DNA from: Dermacoccus abyssi
GTDB taxonomy: Bacteria; Actinomycetota; Actinomycetes; Actinomycetales; Dermatophilaceae
Assembly (NCBI RefSeq): GCF_003515945.1
Contig: NZ_QWLM01000010.1
Span: 53,034 to 117,033 of the forward strand
Direction of reading: 5' to 3'
Length of the DNA: 64,000 bases
In this document: piece by piece, positions 38,301-47,117 of the stretch
Position numbering within the stretch: position 1 is the stretch's first letter
How the letters are laid out: the number at the start of each line of letters is the position of its first letter
The notes under the pieces: generated by a model
Seen by the model: the letters and a program-made list of their open reading frames with translations, nothing else
Databases searched by the model: none
What the model was told of the DNA's origin: nothing
Position numbers and translations under genes: made by a program

Positions 38301-40233
38301 GGTGGTCGGCGTCGGCGACATGAGCGGCGACGTGTTCGGCAACGGAATGCTCCTCTCGGAGCACATCCGCCTCGTCGCGGCGTTCGACCACCGCGACATC
38401 TTCATCGACCCGAACCCTGACGCGGCCACCTCCTACGCGGAGCGCAAGCGCCTGTTCGAGCTGCCGCGTTCGTCGTGGTCGGACTACTCACGTGACCTCA
38501 TCTCCGAGGGCGGCGGAGTGTTCTCGCGCTCGGCCAAGCAGGTGCGCCTCACCCCCCAGATCCGCGAGGCCCTGGGTATCGAGGGCGACGTGGAGACGAT
38601 GACGCCGAACGAGCTCATGCACGCCGTGCTGCTCGCTCCGGCCGACCTCTTCTGGAACGGTGGCATCGGCACGTACATCAAGGCATCGAGCGAGACCAGC
38701 GAGCAGATCGGCGACCGCGCCAACGACGCCATCCGTGTCGACGGGCGTGACCTGCGCGTCCGCGTCATCGGTGAGGGCGGCAACCTCGGCGTCAGCCAGC
38801 TGGGGCGTATCGAGGCAGCGCAGAACGGCGTCAGTGTCAACACCGACGCCATCGACAACTCGGCGGGCGTCGACTCGAGCGACCACGAGGTCAACATCAA
38901 GATCCTCCTTGCCGATGTCGTACGCGACGGCGGGCTGACGATGGACGAACGCAACGAGCTTCTTGCGTCGATGACCGACGAGGTTGCCCACAAGGTGCTG
39001 CGTCACAACACCGACCAGAACACGCTGCTCGGCAATGCGCGCGTCCAGGCGCCGGCCATGCTGCACGTGCACCGTCGTCTCATCGACGCCCTCGAAGCGG
39101 ACGGCTTCCTCGACCGCGAGCTCGAGTTCCTGCCGAACGACGTCGAGATCGACGAGCGGATCGAGGCCGGTGAGGGCCTGACCTCGCCGGAGTTCAGCGT
39201 GCTGCTCGCCTACGCGAAGCTGCGTCTGAAGGATCAGGTCCTCGCGAGCGACGTCGTCGACGACGAGTGGTTCGTCCGTGAGCTGGCCGCCTACTTCCCG
39301 GACGCTTTGCGCACCCGGTACCCCGAGGCGATCGAGGCGCACGCACTGCGTCGCGAGATCATCACGAACTCGGTCGTCAACGGCCTCGTCAACCGCGGCG
39401 GCATCACGTTCGTCCACCGCGCGAGCGAGGAGACGGGGGCTCGCCCGGAGGAGATCGTGAAGGCGTTCGTCGTGGCCCGTGAGGTCTTCGACGCGCAGAG
39501 CTTCATCGACGAGGTCGAGGCACTCGACAACGTTGTGAGCACCGACGTCCAGTCCTCCCTGCTTCTGCGTCTGCGTCGTCTGCTCGACCGAGCCACCCGC
39601 TGGTTCGTCCATCACGAGGTGGAGCACACGTCGGTGTCGGCGCTCATCGAGCGTTACGAGCCGTCCGTCAGCCGTCTCGCGCCGAAGGTTCCGGAGCTCG
39701 TCATCGGCGTGGGCCGGGAGCAGTACGAGGACACGGCGGCGGGTCTCGTGGAACAGGGTGTTCCCGAGCAGTTGGCCCGACGGGCCGCCGCCCTGCTCGA
39801 TCTGTTCGTCCTGCTCGACATCACGGATCTGGCGCACGAGGTCGACGCCGACGTCGAAGCCGTGGCGAGCACGTACTTCCACGGTGCGGCGCAGATCGGT
39901 CTGGGACGCATGCTCGACGCCATCGCCGAGCTGCCGCGTGACGACCGGTGGGACGCACTGGCCCGCGGTGCGGTGCGTGACGACGCCTACGCGGTGCTCA
40001 CCGACCTCACACGCGACGTCATGCTCGAGGCGCCGGAGGCCGGGTCCACCGAGGAGCGCTGGAACGCCTGGGCCGAGCGGCACGCGCTCGCGGTCGAACG
40101 CGGCCGTGCGGCGATCGCCGGCGTCGAGCGGGCCGAATCGCGTCTCGCACCGATGTCGGTCGCGCTGCGCACGCTGCGCACGCTGACGCGTGGCACCTCC
40201 GGCGACTCAGGGCAGACCGAGCCGACCGCGTGA
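35306..40233 (+). CDS. gdh: Large NAD-specific glutamate dehydrogenase, frameshifted
   Basis: The ~180-kDa class of glutamate dehydrogenase, converting glutamate to 2-oxoglutarate and ammonium. ATG 35306 follows CAGGAGAGG. The first frame reads from SVEASTPVLSEVAERVGVTLE through ACT-like N-terminal regions to GPKVEGVHLRFGQV. It then loses homology near 37796. The next frame resumes [39 protein letters not shown] (catalytic-domain core) and DRANDAIRVDGRDLRVRVIGEGGNLGVSQ (NAD domain). One missing G in CAGGTGCGCGC (expected CAGGTGGCGCGC) accounts for it and gives 1642 residues, the family size. Its stop overlaps the PdtaS start (GTGA). Confidence 0.9.
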
Positions 40234-41761
40234 GCGTGACGACGACCGACATTCTCGGGTCGGCCTCGTGGAGTGACGAGGCGACCACGAGTGGCTGCAC
40301 CAGCTCGTCGGCGACTGGCAGCTGCTCGCGGATCTGTCGTTCTCCGACCTCGTGTTGTGGGTCAGCACGGACGAGGGGTGGCGTGCCGCCGCTCACGTGC
40401 GGCCCACGACAGGTGTCAGCATCTTCGCCGAGGACCTCGTCGGCGTGGTGCCCTCTCAGGAACTCGCCGCGCGGCTGACCCGCAGTTCTGTCTCCGGGCA
40501 ACGGACGTCGTCCGATGAGGACGACGACGGGCAGCCTGTCACGGTCGAGACCATCCCGGTGCGACGGACGATCACCACGGTGGCCGTCCTCAGTCGACAC
40601 ATGATCCGTGGCAACGTCGGACGCCGCGGGCGCTTGGAGAGCCGCTACCTGGGGCTGTCGGACGCGCTGCTGACGATGGTCGCCGACGGAACCTTCCCCG
40701 ACGGAGGGGGCGCCTCCACTGGCCGTGGCGGTGCACCCCGAGTCGGTGACGGTGTCATCGCGCTCGACGAGGGCGGTCACATCACGTACGCGAGCCCGAA
40801 CGCCGTCTCGGCGCTGCGGCGCCTCGGCATCGAGACGAACGCCCTCGGCCTTCGGCTCGGTACGGCGTTCGAGGAGCGCGGCGTGACGTCGGCGGAAGCC
40901 CCTGTGGAGGGCGGCGTCGTGCTTGCCGGTCGTGCGCCGTGGCACGCCGAGTTCCGCAAGGGGTCGGCCGCGCTCATGGTGCGAGCCGTGCCACTCATCG
41001 CCGAGGGGCGCCGTTTCGGGGCGGCGCTGCTGCTTCGCGACATCACCGAGCTGCGCCGCCGCGATCGCGAGCTCATCACGAAGGACGCGACGATCCGTGA
41101 GATTCACCATCGGGTGAAGAACAACCTTCAGACGGTTGCGGCCGTCCTGCGGCTGCAGGCGCGGCGCCTGCCGGACATCGAGGCACAGCGGGCGCTCGCG
41201 GATGCCGGCCGTCGCGTCGCGGTCATTGCGGCGGTCCACGAGACGTTGAGCGCGGGATTCGGCGGAGCGGTCGACTTCGACGAGGTGGCCGAGCGAGGAC
41301 TCACGACCGGTGTCGACGTGGCACGGCTGCCGGACGCTCCCGTCGAGGCGCGGCTCGTCGGTTCCTTCGGGGTGCTCTCGAGCGAGGACGCTACCTCGTT
41401 GGCCATGGTGCTCGGCGAGCTCGTACAGAACGCGGTGGAGCACGGCCTCGCGGAGCGCGGCGGACGGGTGACGGTGGAGGCGCGTCGTGACGGCGACGGC
41501 CTCGACGTCAGCGTGGTGGACGACGGGTCCGGCCTCGTCGCCGGGGAAGGCGTGGCCGGGGGAGCGTCGGGTCTCGGTACTCAGATCGTGCGCACCTTCG
41601 TCCAGGACCTGCACGGAACGATCGAATGGGCTGCCGAACCGGGAGGCGGCACGAGGGCACGGTTCAGTGCACGGCTGCGTCCGCTCGATGCGTCATCGGG
41701 GGGAGGGGACGCGAAAACGGGCGGCCATCGTGATGATGGGCCGCCCGCTGAGACGCGATGA
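40230..41761 (+). CDS. pdtaS: PdtaS-type sensor histidine kinase, frameshifted near N-terminus
   Basis: The GTG at 40230 overlaps the glutamate dehydrogenase stop and gives VSVTTTDILGSASWSDEA. Homology then continues one frame over as HEWLHQLVGDWQLLADLSFSDLVLW. Adding one G in GAGGCGACCACG (expected GAGGCGGACCACG, near 40283) restores a 510-residue protein. GAF and PAS regions follow. The HisKA_2 motif is IHHRVKNNLQTVAAVLRLQARR, and the ATPase domain has LGELVQNAVEHGL and DDGSGL. Family kinases are soluble and phosphorylate the antiterminator PdtaR, which is not in this window. Without repair, translation could start only at GTG 40352. Confidence 0.87.
41718..41747. terminator. Hairpin between convergent pdtaS and whiB
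   Basis: CGGGCGGCCAT (41718-41728) pairs with ATGGGCCGCCCG (41736-41747) with one bulged G. It lies inside the last codons of pdtaS and 21 bases past the whiB stop, so it could serve both strands. Confidence 0.6.
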
Positions 41762-41767
41762 GAACGA

Positions 41768-42016
41768 TCAGCTGGCGCGGCGCGCGCGAGCGTTGCGACG
41801 CTTGAGAGCGCGTCGCTCGTCCTCCGAAAGGCCGCCCCAGACACCGGCGTCCTGACCGGACTCCAGTGCCCACTTCAGGCACGTGTCGATGACTTCACAA
41901 CGACGGCAGACGGCCTTGGCGTCTTCGATCTGCTGCAGGGCCGGGCCGGTGTTGCCGATCGGGAAGAAAAGCTCCGGGTCCTCGTCCAGGCACGCAGCGC
42001 GATTGCGCCAATCCAT
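41768..42016 (-). CDS. whiB1: WhiB-family iron-sulfur transcription factor (WhiB1 type)
   Basis: 82 residues. The four iron-sulfur cysteines are Cys9, Cys37, Cys40 and Cys46 (AACLDEDPELFFP; VCRRCEVIDTC). The GVWGG turn follows at about residue 58, then a basic C-terminal tail RALKRRNARARRAS. A [4Fe-4S] sensor that binds the principal sigma factor; size, LFFPIGNTGPAL and the tail resemble WhiB1, essential in mycobacteria and NO-responsive. The AAGGAG ribosome-binding site is strong. It lies next to pdtaS, as in many actinobacteria. Confidence 0.92.
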   Translation of the reverse strand: MDWRNRAACLDEDPELFFPIGNTGPALQQIEDAKAVCRRCEVIDTCLKWALESGQDAGVWGGLSEDERRALKRRNARARRAS

Positions 42017-42109
42017 GTGGCATTGCTCCTTGAGTCTCCGCTGAAACCGGCGGGGTCGGTGCGAACGATGTCGGGGTGCCGACGGTCCGATGCGCTGTGC
42101 GATGCATCG

Positions 42110-42124
42110 AAACGATGATCGTTT
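42110..42124. promoter_or_regulatory. Perfect palindrome upstream of whiB
   Basis: AAACGATGATCGTTT (7-1-7) lies 94 bp upstream of the whiB start. Farther upstream are CGAAC-TTTTTT-GTTCG (42190-42205) and TGTGA-N8-TCACA (42210-42227). The last resembles a CRP site but its spacer is two bases too long. Confidence 0.4.
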
Positions 42125-42251
42125 GGGGCGCGGGTGGGCGTTCCCCTATAGGTTCACACCTGGCCCGGCGTACGCACAAGGGGTTTCGACGAACTTTTTT
42201 GTTCGATTGTGTGAGTTTCTGATCACATGTCGGCTCGCAGAGGGTGCCACG

Positions 42252-42257
42252 TACAGT
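42252..42257 (+). promoter_or_regulatory. Candidate -10 (TACAGT), leaderless transcript
   Basis: TACAGT ends 7 bases before the GTG at 42265. Confidence 0.5.
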
Positions 42258-42264
42258 TTACGGC

Positions 42265-42720
42265 GTGACGCGAAAACCCCCTAATGCCTCAGAACTGCCC
42301 GACGAGACGCCATCCCGCACACCTGCGCGATCGAATGATGCAGCCTGGCTCGTCAGTGCCGCCGGCACCGGCCTTGCCGTGCTCGCGATGCTCGTCATGG
42401 CGGCGATGTCGGCGTACGGCGTGATCAACGGGGAGGCCAGTACCACGACCCGCGCCCTCACGGAGGCCGCTGTTCTGGTCGTCCTGGCGGCGGGCGTGGC
42501 GTTGCTCGCGATCAACCTGCTTCGTCACAAGAGCCTGGCAAAGACCCCGACGTTGCTGTGGAACGGCATGCTCGTGCCGGTCTCGTTCAGCCTCATCAGC
42601 GGGGGAGCCAAGCTGTTCGGCGTCGCGACGCTCGTTGTTGCGGTCGTCTCGTTCGTCGCGGCGCTTACGCTGCCGCGCTTCGACCCGGACGAGGACGACG
42701 AGGCGGACGCCGTTCTCTGA
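42265..42720 (+). CDS. Small four-helix membrane protein
   Basis: About 151 residues from GTG 42265. After a ~30-residue polar N-terminus come four hydrophobic segments: WLVSAAGTGLAVLAMLVMAAMSAYG, ALTEAAVLVVLAAGVALLAINLL, LLWNGMLVPVSFSLISGGAKL, and FGVATLVVAVVSFVAALTLP. It ends in an acidic tail (FDPDEDDEADAVL). This is a common unnamed actinobacterial membrane protein type; no enzymatic motif is seen. Divergent from whiB. Confidence 0.72.
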   Translation: MTRKPPNASELPDETPSRTPARSNDAAWLVSAAGTGLAVLAMLVMAAMSAYGVINGEASTTTRALTEAAVLVVLAAGVALLAINLLRHKSLAKTPTLLWNGMLVPVSFSLISGGAKLFGVATLVVAVVSFVAALTLPRFDPDEDDEADAVL

Positions 42721-42743
42721 CGCCCGGTCGACCATGCAGCGTG

Positions 42744-43547
42744 TCAGGCAGAGGCGCTGCTCGACGTTGACGACGAACTGCTCGACGAACTGTTCGAGGA
42801 GGGGCTCGCGCTCGACGACTTGGTCGGCGTCTTGGCCGGCCCGCTGGCCTTCACCTTGTTGCCGAGCAGTTGAACGAGCTTGGGCACAACCGTGTCGCGG
42901 TAAGCCTTGCGGGCGCTCGCGTGGTCGTCTCCGAGTGAGGAGAACCCGATGCCGGAGAACGAGATCTGGCCCGCGGCATCACCGTTGGTGAGCAGGACGT
43001 GTGTGGTCGTGCCGTCGCTGAAGGAGTCGGCCACACCGTTCTTGCCAGGTCCGGCGAAGGTGTAGATACCGGGGTTCTTGGCGGCACGAGCCTGGTGAGC
43101 CTTCTTGTCCGCGTCCCAACCCTTCGTGACGTCGGCCTTTGTGCCGAAGCGATCGAACTCGATGACGATGCGGCTGCGGTTGTCGCTCTCCTCTCCCTTG
43201 ACGGTGAGAGTGAGCGTGCCGTCCGAGAAGTCGGCCGACCGAAGACCCGGCACGATCGAGCGCAGTTCCTCGGTAGCTAGAAGGGTCGACTCCTTGGGGA
43301 GCGCGGACTTGTCGATCTTGCCCTTGCCGTCGAGGCGCAACGTGATGGCGCTCCCCTTGGGGGACTTCGGGGAGGACGAGGTACTGCTCGACGAGGATGA
43401 GCTGCTCGAGGTCGAGCTGGAGGACGTGCTCGAGGTACTGCTCGGCGTCGACGTGCCGGGCGTGCTCGTTTCGGTGGCGATGGCCGGCGCGGCGATGAGG
43501 GCGCCCGTGAGCGCGACGGCGGCGGTGATCTTGCGCGTACTCGTCAT
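42744..43547 (-). CDS. Exported Ser-rich low-complexity protein
   Basis: 267 residues. A signal peptide (MTSTRKITAAVALTGALIAAPAIA) precedes a Ser/Thr/Pro tract at about 28-62. A folded-looking middle domain spans about 70-225 (ITLRLDGKGKIDKSALPKE; GTLTLTVKGEESDNRSRIVIEFDR; GKNGVADSFSDGTTTHVLL). A second Ser-rich tail (about 235-265) ends the protein. I know no family for the middle domain. Its ATG overlaps the stop of the EssC-like ATPase gene, so it may be a substrate or accessory of that ATPase; this is inference from coupling only. Confidence 0.72.
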   Translation of the reverse strand: MTSTRKITAAVALTGALIAAPAIATETSTPGTSTPSSTSSTSSSSTSSSSSSSSSTSSSPKSPKGSAITLRLDGKGKIDKSALPKESTLLATEELRSIVPGLRSADFSDGTLTLTVKGEESDNRSRIVIEFDRFGTKADVTKGWDADKKAHQARAAKNPGIYTFAGPGKNGVADSFSDGTTTHVLLTNGDAAGQISFSGIGFSSLGDDHASARKAYRDTVVPKLVQLLGNKVKASGPAKTPTKSSSASPSSNSSSSSSSSTSSSASA

Positions 43548-46500
43548 GGTGACAGGGTGTCACATTCACCCGGCTCGCCCGGGGACACGAAGTGCAGGAC
43601 GTGCGCGTGCGGCAGAACGAGTCCGCGTCCGGGCGGCATGGCTGCGGGCACCTGTGCCGGACGGAGACCCGCGAGGGAGTACTCCGTTTGGTCGTTCTGA
43701 CGCAGGACGATCTTCACCTCGAGGAGCGCCGCGAGCTTGGACGCGAGAACCAATCGCGCTCCCGTGATGACGAACACCCTGCGGAACTGGTGCGCGCGCT
43801 GCACGTGCCGCAACATCTCGTCCGCCGCGAGCCCGTGGTTGATGCGCATGAGGCTGTCGTTGAGGGCTTCCCAGCCGTCGACGACGATCGCGACGCGCTC
43901 CGCGACCGGGCTCGGCTCGTTGAGGGCGGTGAGCAGGCGTACGACGTCGTCCGGATCGTCAGCGGCGAAGTGGTCGTCGACGGGGAAGCTCGGGACGTCG
44001 CCGACCCACCAGGTGCGTTCGCCCGTCGACCGTCTGGCTCTCGCAATCGTCATGGCAGCGTGTGTGCGCCCGCTGCGAGGAGCCCCAGCGATGCCGATGT
44101 GTTCGGTGCCGGCTCCTGAGAGGACCGGTTGCGATTGATCGTGCGGGAGGTCGACGACGGCGATCGGCACGCTGTTTCGCGGGCGCTCGCCTGCTTGGGG
44201 GCGCGCGAGCAGGAGGTCGGGCCAGCGCACTTCGCCCATGGCGAGGTGGGCAACCGACCTGGTGTTTTCGCACAGGGGCGGGAGCACCGGGCGGCGCGGA
44301 GCAGGTAGGTGCGTGGCGGCAGCCTTGGCTTCGGCGACGAACGTTTCCAGGTCGTTCGTCGTGGAATGGCCCACCGGCCGGCATCCGGGGCACTCGGGCT
44401 CGGCAGCAAGGGGGCCCGGTGCGCGGAGATCGACCGCGTGAACGTGGAGTGGGGGTTCGTCGGTGTGGAGCATGCGTGGCGCGCCGGTGAAGGCCGTCTG
44501 CAGCTCGACAGGGGTCGACCCGCCATGGGCGAGGAACGCTCGCCCGGGATGGCGAGGCGAAATCGCTGCGGCGGCGGGGGAGTCGATGACGTCGATGCTG
44601 TCGGAGCGTTCGCGGACACGCAGTGCGACCCGTACGTCCAGGTTGGCGCGCATGTCTGCGGTGACGGCGCCACCGGGGCGCTGGGTGGCGAGGACGAGGT
44701 GCATGCCCAGCGACCGACCGACAGCCGCCAGCCGCACAAGGCCTGCAACGAATTCGGGCAGTTCCTCTGCGAGGACGCGGAACTCGTCGACGATGACGAA
44801 GAGACGCGGCAGCGCCGTGGCACTGTTCGGTGGGGTGGCTCGATACGCCGTGTAGGAGTTGTACCCGGCGGCAGCCAACGTGTGCTCGCGTCGTTTGATC
44901 TCCGCCTGGAGCGCGGACAGAGCCCGTTCCGCGAGGGAGTTGTCGAGGTCCGTCACGAGACCGACGACCTGGGGAGCGTCGACGAGCGGGCCGAAGGTGG
45001 CTCCGCCCTTGTAGTCGATGAGCAGTGCGGTGACGTCGCCAGGCCCGTTGAGTGTGAACAGGCCACGCAGGTAGGCGAGGAGGAACTCGGACTTGCCTGC
45101 ACCCGTGGTGCCGGCCACGAGGGCGTGTGGCCCCGAACGGACGAGGTCGAGGTGGACGGGGCCGGTTGCCCCGAACCCGACCGGGACGGCGGTGGACGGT
45201 CCGGCCGCCCATGCCCGGGCGACGTCTTCAGGCAGGAGACTGTCGGCGGGCACCGTCGTCGGAATGGACGAACTCGTGCCTCGGCGTGAGGTGGTCGCCC
45301 ACCGCCGCGCGAGCCTGGTCGTCGTGACGAACCACGAACTGATCGGCTCGTCGAAGGTGAATCGGTGCCCGGTCGGCAGCAAGGAGGCGTTGTGGCCGTG
45401 GCGGACCGTGACGACGAGATCGGTCGGCCCGCTTGAGCCGCGCCTCTCGCGTTGCATTCCGGGCGCCGACGGTCCGACCCAGACGAGAACCCCCGAGGCC
45501 ACGGGGAGCCAGCGTCTCAACGCCTCGCGTGCGCCCTCGCTGCGCGCGTCGAGGACGAAAACCGGAAGCTCGTCGCCGGTGTGACCGGGTCGGGCGGCCC
45601 GCTCTGCCAGGTCCTGTTCCGTGTCCTCGGGTAGGGCTGCTCCCACCTCGAGGCGAGCTGTGTCGCGGCACCACGTCCACCGCGCACCCTCAGCCATGTC
45701 CGTGACGACGTGGAGGCCGCAGGCGCCGGGTACGCCTTCGACGAGAAGCCGGGCGACGACGTGTTCCATGCAGGCACCCAGCGAGGCGGCGTCACAGTCG
45801 AGATGGAGCAGGTCGCCAGAAGTGAGGGCCACCGCAACGGGCGCGTCGTCAAGGGTGAGGTCACGTGTGACGCCGTCATGGGTCACGGAATGGATCGACG
45901 GAGACGTTCCGTGTCCGAGACGCAGAACCAGGGGCCAGCTGCGTTCACCCGACGCGATGCCCGGCCGACGCCCCGCCGCGACGTCGGTGAGAACGTCCGG
46001 TGGCGGGAGCCGTGCGGTGCGCTCGAGGCGCTCGCGGTTCAGGAGGTCGTCGATTCGTCGCCCGGTATCCGCCTTGGATCGCGCGTACTCACGAGCGGCC
46101 GCTCGTCCTCCGAGCCGACCTCGTCGTCGGTCGTCGAGATACGTGAGGCCGATGGTCAGGGGCCCGATGAGCATGAACGCCAGCATGAGGGTGGAGTGCA
46201 GAACGACGGCCATGACGAGCGCCACCGGCACAGAAGCGAGTGCTGCCACCCACCGGAGCGGGCTGCGGGGCGGGGCCGTGGGACGTGAGGGCCACTCCAG
46301 CCGGGTGGGCGCCAGTTCGAGGCGGTTCGTCACTGGAGCGGGGATGCGCAGTGTGCCGTCCCCTCGGGCTTCCACCGCTACGGGCTCGAGCGTGGTGTCG
46401 AGTCGGATGCGCGTTGCTCCGAGGCGTAGATGTTGACCGATCCGCCACACGCAGGGCTCACCCGGATCCAATGCCCGGGCATCGAGTGAGGTGCCGTTGG

Positions 46501-46927
46501 AGCTGCCTTCGTCGCAGACCTCGACCGAGCCGCGCCGCACGATGACGCGAGCGTGTGTGCGGGACACGAGCGGGTCGTCGGTGAGAAGCGGGTGGGCGCG
46601 GCCCAAGATGTGCTCACCCGAAGGAAGCGGGCACGAGCGTCCCTGACCCGGCCCGGCGGACACCACCAGTCGAAGCGGAGTGGGAACCGAGTTCGTGATG
46701 GTCGTGCGCTGCGGCTCGAGGAACGCGCCGTCGACGAGCGGAGCCTCGCCGAGGCGGAATTCGTCGTCGATGTCGATGTCGTCCACTCGAAGTCTCTTGC
46801 CGACGAGAGCCGGGCCGAGGTGTTCGCGCAGCGTCGTGAACTGTGTGCCCGCGGGGGCCTCGATGTCGAAGACGCGGGTGTGGGCTTGGTCGGGGTTCGC
46901 GAGCGCGAGACGCAGTTTCACCTTCAT
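43544..46927 (-). CDS. FHA-domain FtsK/SpoIIIE ATPase (EssC-like)
   Basis: 1127 residues. An N-terminal beta-rich EssC_N-like domain is followed by a canonical FHA domain (about 105-165: ILGRAHPLL, VSRTHARVIVRRG, EGSSNGTSLD). Two membrane helices lie near 228-265. The first FtsK/SpoIIIE ATPase has an intact Walker A (VAGTTGAGKSEFLLAYLRG, about 605) and Walker B (RLFVIVDEFRVLAEELPEF). The second has a decayed loop, GAPRSGRTHAAM (about 948), and VAIVVDGWEAL. The layout matches type VII secretion motor proteins, yet no WXG100 gene is in the window. It is divergent from the tad operon and coupled to a Ser-rich exported protein. Confidence 0.85.
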   Translation of the reverse strand: MKVKLRLALANPDQAHTRVFDIEAPAGTQFTTLREHLGPALVGKRLRVDDIDIDDEFRLGEAPLVDGAFLEPQRTTITNSVPTPLRLVVSAGPGQGRSCPLPSGEHILGRAHPLLTDDPLVSRTHARVIVRRGSVEVCDEGSSNGTSLDARALDPGEPCVWRIGQHLRLGATRIRLDTTLEPVAVEARGDGTLRIPAPVTNRLELAPTRLEWPSRPTAPPRSPLRWVAALASVPVALVMAVVLHSTLMLAFMLIGPLTIGLTYLDDRRRGRLGGRAAAREYARSKADTGRRIDDLLNRERLERTARLPPPDVLTDVAAGRRPGIASGERSWPLVLRLGHGTSPSIHSVTHDGVTRDLTLDDAPVAVALTSGDLLHLDCDAASLGACMEHVVARLLVEGVPGACGLHVVTDMAEGARWTWCRDTARLEVGAALPEDTEQDLAERAARPGHTGDELPVFVLDARSEGAREALRRWLPVASGVLVWVGPSAPGMQRERRGSSGPTDLVVTVRHGHNASLLPTGHRFTFDEPISSWFVTTTRLARRWATTSRRGTSSSIPTTVPADSLLPEDVARAWAAGPSTAVPVGFGATGPVHLDLVRSGPHALVAGTTGAGKSEFLLAYLRGLFTLNGPGDVTALLIDYKGGATFGPLVDAPQVVGLVTDLDNSLAERALSALQAEIKRREHTLAAAGYNSYTAYRATPPNSATALPRLFVIVDEFRVLAEELPEFVAGLVRLAAVGRSLGMHLVLATQRPGGAVTADMRANLDVRVALRVRERSDSIDVIDSPAAAAISPRHPGRAFLAHGGSTPVELQTAFTGAPRMLHTDEPPLHVHAVDLRAPGPLAAEPECPGCRPVGHSTTNDLETFVAEAKAAATHLPAPRRPVLPPLCENTRSVAHLAMGEVRWPDLLLARPQAGERPRNSVPIAVVDLPHDQSQPVLSGAGTEHIGIAGAPRSGRTHAAMTIARARRSTGERTWWVGDVPSFPVDDHFAADDPDDVVRLLTALNEPSPVAERVAIVVDGWEALNDSLMRINHGLAADEMLRHVQRAHQFRRVFVITGARLVLASKLAALLEVKIVLRQNDQTEYSLAGLRPAQVPAAMPPGRGLVLPHAHVLHFVSPGEPGECDTLSP

Positions 46928-47002
46928 GGTGACCAGCGTGTGCCGAACCCGCGAGCCAGCAACAGAGCCAATTTCTTCCTGTGGATAACTCCGAGAAAGC
47001 GA

Positions 47003-47028
47003 ATGGTAAGAATTTGGTAAGAATTTCG
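47003..47028 (+). promoter_or_regulatory. Tandem 11-bp repeat element upstream of cpaF
   Basis: Two perfect, adjacent copies of GGTAAGAATTT (47005-47015 and 47016-47026) lie in the divergent spacer between the FHA/FtsK gene and cpaF. The AT-rich element matches the one at 31918-31943 at 23 of 26 bases. Confidence 0.7.
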
Positions 47029-47117
47029 GCTAAACCCCCGCTCGGTTCCGCCGGAGCCTTTGATGGCCGCCAGGAACGAATCGACTCGACGAGCGAGTCG
47101 GCGGGAGGTGACCATCC

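Noticed and set aside
42210..42227. CRP-type binding site TGTGA-N8-TCACA
   Set aside because: The known consensus has a 6-base spacer; with 8 it is listed only as an inverted repeat.
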